Source: Chryseobacterium taklimakanense (GTDB lineage Bacteria; Bacteroidota; Bacteroidia; Flavobacteriales; Weeksellaceae). Taken from it: a DNA stretch of 64,000 nucleotides. A model generated the notes under the pieces. The model had not been told where the DNA came from. It searched no databases and worked only from the letters and a program-made list of their open reading frames with translations. The stretch lies in assembly GCF_900187185.1 (NCBI RefSeq), contig NZ_LT906465.1, forward strand, positions 2,542,001 through 2,606,000, read 5' to 3'. The first letter of the stretch is position 1, and each line of letters opens with the position of its first letter. A program made the position numbers and the translations under genes. Positions 61,550 to 64,000 of the stretch are shown one piece after another.

Positions 61550-62209
61550 TTACCCGAAAGAAGCATTCAGAAAATCTACAAACTTTGACATTTTCCTGAA
61601 GTTTTCTGCAACAAATTTTACCGATTCTGTGTTCATTAAATCTTCATCTTTGATGTTTTGTGATACCACCAGATGTTTCATTTTTAGATACTCTGCCATG
61701 GGGTTGTCTTTCTCAAAACCCTGTGGCACACGCGAAAGTTTTTCATTATTGAATTCAAAATTCCTGAAGTTCCTATCCTGAATTATTGATTTAAATTCGT
61801 CTGCATTGACGGAAATCTCCTTGCGAAGGTCTTTAAATTTTTTCGGATCGCACCTGTAAACTCCAGCTGCAGTAAAACATTCTCCAGGCGATATGTGCAG
61901 GTAATAACCCGCACTGCCGTCTTTTTTTCCGAAACTATTGATCGATGCGCCGAAATTGGTTTTGTAAGGTGATTTGTCTTTAGAAAATCTTGTGTCGCGG
62001 TAAATTCTGAACAACGTTTTCCTCGGATCCAGTTTCGCGAAGGTTTCGTCAAATTTTGACATTTCTTCCAACAGTTCAGTCACGTATTCCAACACATTCT
62101 GTTGTGCTGCAGTGTAAAGTGTTTTGTTTTCGTTAAACCATTCGCGGTTGTTATTCTTTTCAAGTTTTTTCAGAAAACTGAGAGTTTCTTTTGTGATGGT
62201 GGCGGACAT
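61550..62209 (-). CDS. DUF2461 protein
   Basis: 219 residues. FLKKLEKNNNREWFNENK at the start, FRIYRDTRFSKDKSPYKTNFG, GYYLHISPGECFTAAGVYRC and FEKDNPMAEYLKMKHL are the DUF2461 signatures. The family is widespread, with no established activity. The gene is convergent with the amylase gene. Confidence 0.9.
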   Translation of the reverse strand: MSATITKETLSFLKKLEKNNNREWFNENKTLYTAAQQNVLEYVTELLEEMSKFDETFAKLDPRKTLFRIYRDTRFSKDKSPYKTNFGASINSFGKKDGSAGYYLHISPGECFTAAGVYRCDPKKFKDLRKEISVNADEFKSIIQDRNFRNFEFNNEKLSRVPQGFEKDNPMAEYLKMKHLVVSQNIKDEDLMNTESVKFVAENFRKMSKFVDFLNASFG

Positions 62210-62320
62210 TTTATTCTTATTTATATCAAAATTAATAAAATTATCTCCTAAAAATTTGATTTACTTTTCTTTAACAAAAATTTAATAAAACACATCAAAA
62301 TTTATCAAAAATAAAAAACG

Positions 62321-62328
62321 TATCTTTG
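62321..62328 (+). promoter_or_regulatory. -7 box of the DEAD-box helicase gene
   Basis: TATCTTTG within ACGTATCTTTGCC, identical over 13 bases to the pnp promoter; 26 bases before the ATG. Confidence 0.6.
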
Positions 62329-62354
62329 CCGCTGAATTATAGACGATCATTTAC

Positions 62355-64000
62355 ATGAATTTATTTACGGAGACCAACTTAAGTCCTGAAATCTTGAAGG
62401 CAGTTGGCGATTTGGGCTTTGTGAGCCCTACAGAAATCCAAAAACAGACTATTCCTTTTATCTCTTCAGATATTCGCGATCTCATCGCACTTGCGCAGAC
62501 AGGAACAGGCAAAACAGCAGCATTTTCGCTTCCGATTTTGGATATGATTGACGACGGGAGTCGCAAAATCCAATTATTGGTGCTGTGTCCTACACGAGAA
62601 CTGTGTCTGCAGATTACCAAAGACATTAAAAATTATTCGAAATACCTTCCAAACATCAAAACCACAGCGGTGTATGGTGGAAGCAGCATTATGGAACAGA
62701 TCCGTTCCCTTAAGGAAAAACCACAGATTATTGTGGGAACTCCGGGACGTGTCATCGACCTGATTAACAGAAAAGCGCTTGATTTTTCTGAAATTCACTG
62801 GCTGGTTTTGGATGAGGCGGATGAAATGCTTTCCATGGGCTTCAAAGACGATTTGGAAACCATTTTAAGCGAAACACCGGAAACGAAACAAACCTTTCTT
62901 TTCTCGGCAACGATGAATAAAGAGGTGGAAAGAATCTCAAAAAATTACCTTACCAAACCGCACAGAATTTCTGTGGGTTCTATCAATGAGGTGAAGAAAA
63001 ATATTTCCCACGAATTTTATGTGGTAGGTTACAGGCAGAAAAAAGAAGCATTGAAAAGATTAATCGATGCCAATCCGAACCAGTATTCCATCATTTTTTG
63101 CCGTACCAGAATGGAAACTCAGGAAATTGCAGATTTCCTGATGCAGAACGGGTATGCGGCGGATGCGCTTCACGGCGATTTGTCGCAGGCGCAAAGAGAT
63201 ACGGTAATGAAGAAATTCAGGCTGAAAAATATTGATATTCTGGTAGCGACTGACGTTGCGGCGAGAGGTTTGGATGTCAATTCGCTTACTCACGTCATAC
63301 ATTATTCATTGCCTGATGACCCGGAAGTTTTCGTTCACCGGAGCGGGAGAACCGGTAGAGCAGGGAAAGACGGTATCTCTATGGCTTTGATTAAACCTGA
63401 AGAAACCAGGAAACTGAAACAGATCAAGTCCGTCACGAAGATTGATATTACTGAAAAGCAAATCCCGACTGGTGATGAAATCATCAAAGCCCAGGTAGAA
63501 GGTGTCTTTGAAAGATTATTTACCGAGCATGAGGACTTCTTTACATTTGATGACGCTTTGATTCCGGATTTATCAGAATTTTCAAAAGAAGAACTGGTTC
63601 ACAAGTTACTTCAGTTGCAGTTGAGAGATCTTTCAATGTTCTACAAAGACAAAAAAGATTTGGCAGCCCATAAACTTTCAGACGAAAGAGATGTGCCGTC
63701 AAGCAGAAGTGAACGCAGGCGAGATGAAAGGGACGGAAGACGTGGCGACCGTGATGGCGGCAGAGACCGCGGCGGAAAACCAAGGCGCAAAAATGATAAT
63801 ATGACGCGTTTCTTCTTCAATCTTGGTAAGAGAGACAACCTGAAAAAAGTTGATATGCTCGACATCATCAACAAAGCAACCAAGAAAGCCAGAAAACGCC
63901 CCGATATCGGCGATATAGAAATCCTGGAAAAATTCTCATTCTTCGAAGTTGAAAAAGACTTTACAAATGAAATCCTGAACAATTTGAGTTCCATGAAATT
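62355..64000 (+). CDS. DEAD-box RNA helicase with DbpA-like RNA-binding domain, 3' end beyond the window
   Basis: An open frame of 548 codons from the ATG at 62355 runs to the window edge. Core motifs in order: Q motif PTEIQKQ, AQTGTGKT (I), PTRELC (Ia), TPGR, DEAD (II), SAT (III), then IIFCRT, DVAARGLD (V) and HRSGRTGRAG (VI). After the core is a helical extension, an Arg/Asp/Gly-rich linker (about 455-480) and the start of a DbpA-type RRM (MTRFFFNLGKRDNLKKVDML). It unwinds RNA, probably in ribosome assembly or mRNA decay. A shared promoter sequence with pnp hints at joint control. Confidence 0.93.
   Translation, partial: MNLFTETNLSPEILKAVGDLGFVSPTEIQKQTIPFISSDIRDLIALAQTGTGKTAAFSLPILDMIDDGSRKIQLLVLCPTRELCLQITKDIKNYSKYLPNIKTTAVYGGSSIMEQIRSLKEKPQIIVGTPGRVIDLINRKALDFSEIHWLVLDEADEMLSMGFKDDLETILSETPETKQTFLFSATMNKEVERISKNYLTKPHRISVGSINEVKKNISHEFYVVGYRQKKEALKRLIDANPNQYSIIFCRTRMETQEIADFLMQNGYAADALHGDLSQAQRDTVMKKFRLKNIDILVATDVAARGLDVNSLTHVIHYSLPDDPEVFVHRSGRTGRAGKDGISMALIKPEETRKLKQIKSVTKIDITEKQIPTGDEIIKAQVEGVFERLFTEHEDFFTFDDALIPDLSEFSKEELVHKLLQLQLRDLSMFYKDKKDLAAHKLSDERDVPSSRSERRRDERDGRRGDRDGGRDRGGKPRRKNDNMTRFFFNLGKRDNLKKVDMLDIINKATKKARKRPDIGDIEILEKFSFFEVEKDFTNEILNNLSSMK

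Noticed and set aside
1-64000. CRISPR arrays, Sus-type polysaccharide loci, toxin-antitoxin pairs, replication origin
   Set aside because: Looked for on both strands; no regular repeat-spacer pattern, susC/susD pair, paired small toxin-antitoxin genes or DnaA-box cluster was seen.

Overview
The window is chromosomal DNA from a member of the Bacteroidota, class Flavobacteriia, most likely Weeksellaceae (Chryseobacterium/Kaistella-like). The evidence is flavobacterial -7 promoter boxes (TAnnTTTG) in front of many genes, lineage-typical proteins (BT_3928-like DoxX protein, DUF1599, GNAT-nitrilase fusion, DnaG without zinc ligands, DnaJ with half a zinc finger) and weak Shine-Dalgarno sequences. 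The assignment comes from reading protein sequences, not from a database search.

Region 1 (1-12300) is accessory-like. A truncated IS982-type transposase at the edge is followed by a long minus-strand stress/transport block. An AraC-family regulator lies upstream of a probable operon: GNAT-nitrilase fusion, APC permease, two MscS channels, a DUF389 membrane protein and a CPA1 Na+/H+ antiporter. Further upstream is a second minus-strand operon: tandem-Usp protein, GNAT acetyltransferase and an ornithine/alanine-racemase-like PLP protein. TATACCAT/ATGGTATA elements occur at the promoter of the AraC gene and at the promoter of the usp operon, so this looks like one regulon for osmotic, ionic or pH stress linked to amino-acid or amide chemistry.

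Region 2 (12300-15200) holds a CNNM/CorC-type protein and the scar of a mobile element: the 5' part of a tyrosine integrase abuts the 3' part of a frameshifted virulence-associated E (VapE) gene.

Region 3 (15200-34800) is mostly housekeeping: a conserved unknown protein plus a GAF/fRMsr-like protein, a BtuF-like binding protein, rpsO, pnp, fhs, a glucokinase homologue with an altered phosphate loop, yceI, sdaA, tyrA, ald, tsaE, asparaginase, dedA and prfB.

Region 4 (34900-48600) has mntH behind a DtxR/MntR-like palindrome, grpE-dnaJ, clpP, dnaG, an M28 peptidase, folP, the DUF1599/DoxX/TerB-like/tpiA run and prmA. A GC-rich fold-back element and a 35-bp palindromic repeat lie between tpiA and prmA; a second copy of the 35-bp repeat is near prfB.

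Region 5 (48570-64000) is a loose cell-surface cluster: three glycosyltransferase-like genes, a cupin, a flippase, an FkbM methyltransferase, a muramoyl amidase, an amidohydrolase and a GH13 amylase. It also has a tRNA Arg-Pro-Ser cluster, aspA, a DUF2461 gene and a DEAD-box helicase cut by the window end.

Cross-cutting signals: six genes have a -7 box ending exactly 4 nt before the start codon, which predicts leaderless mRNAs, and two glycosyltransferase genes appear to use TTG and CTG starts.
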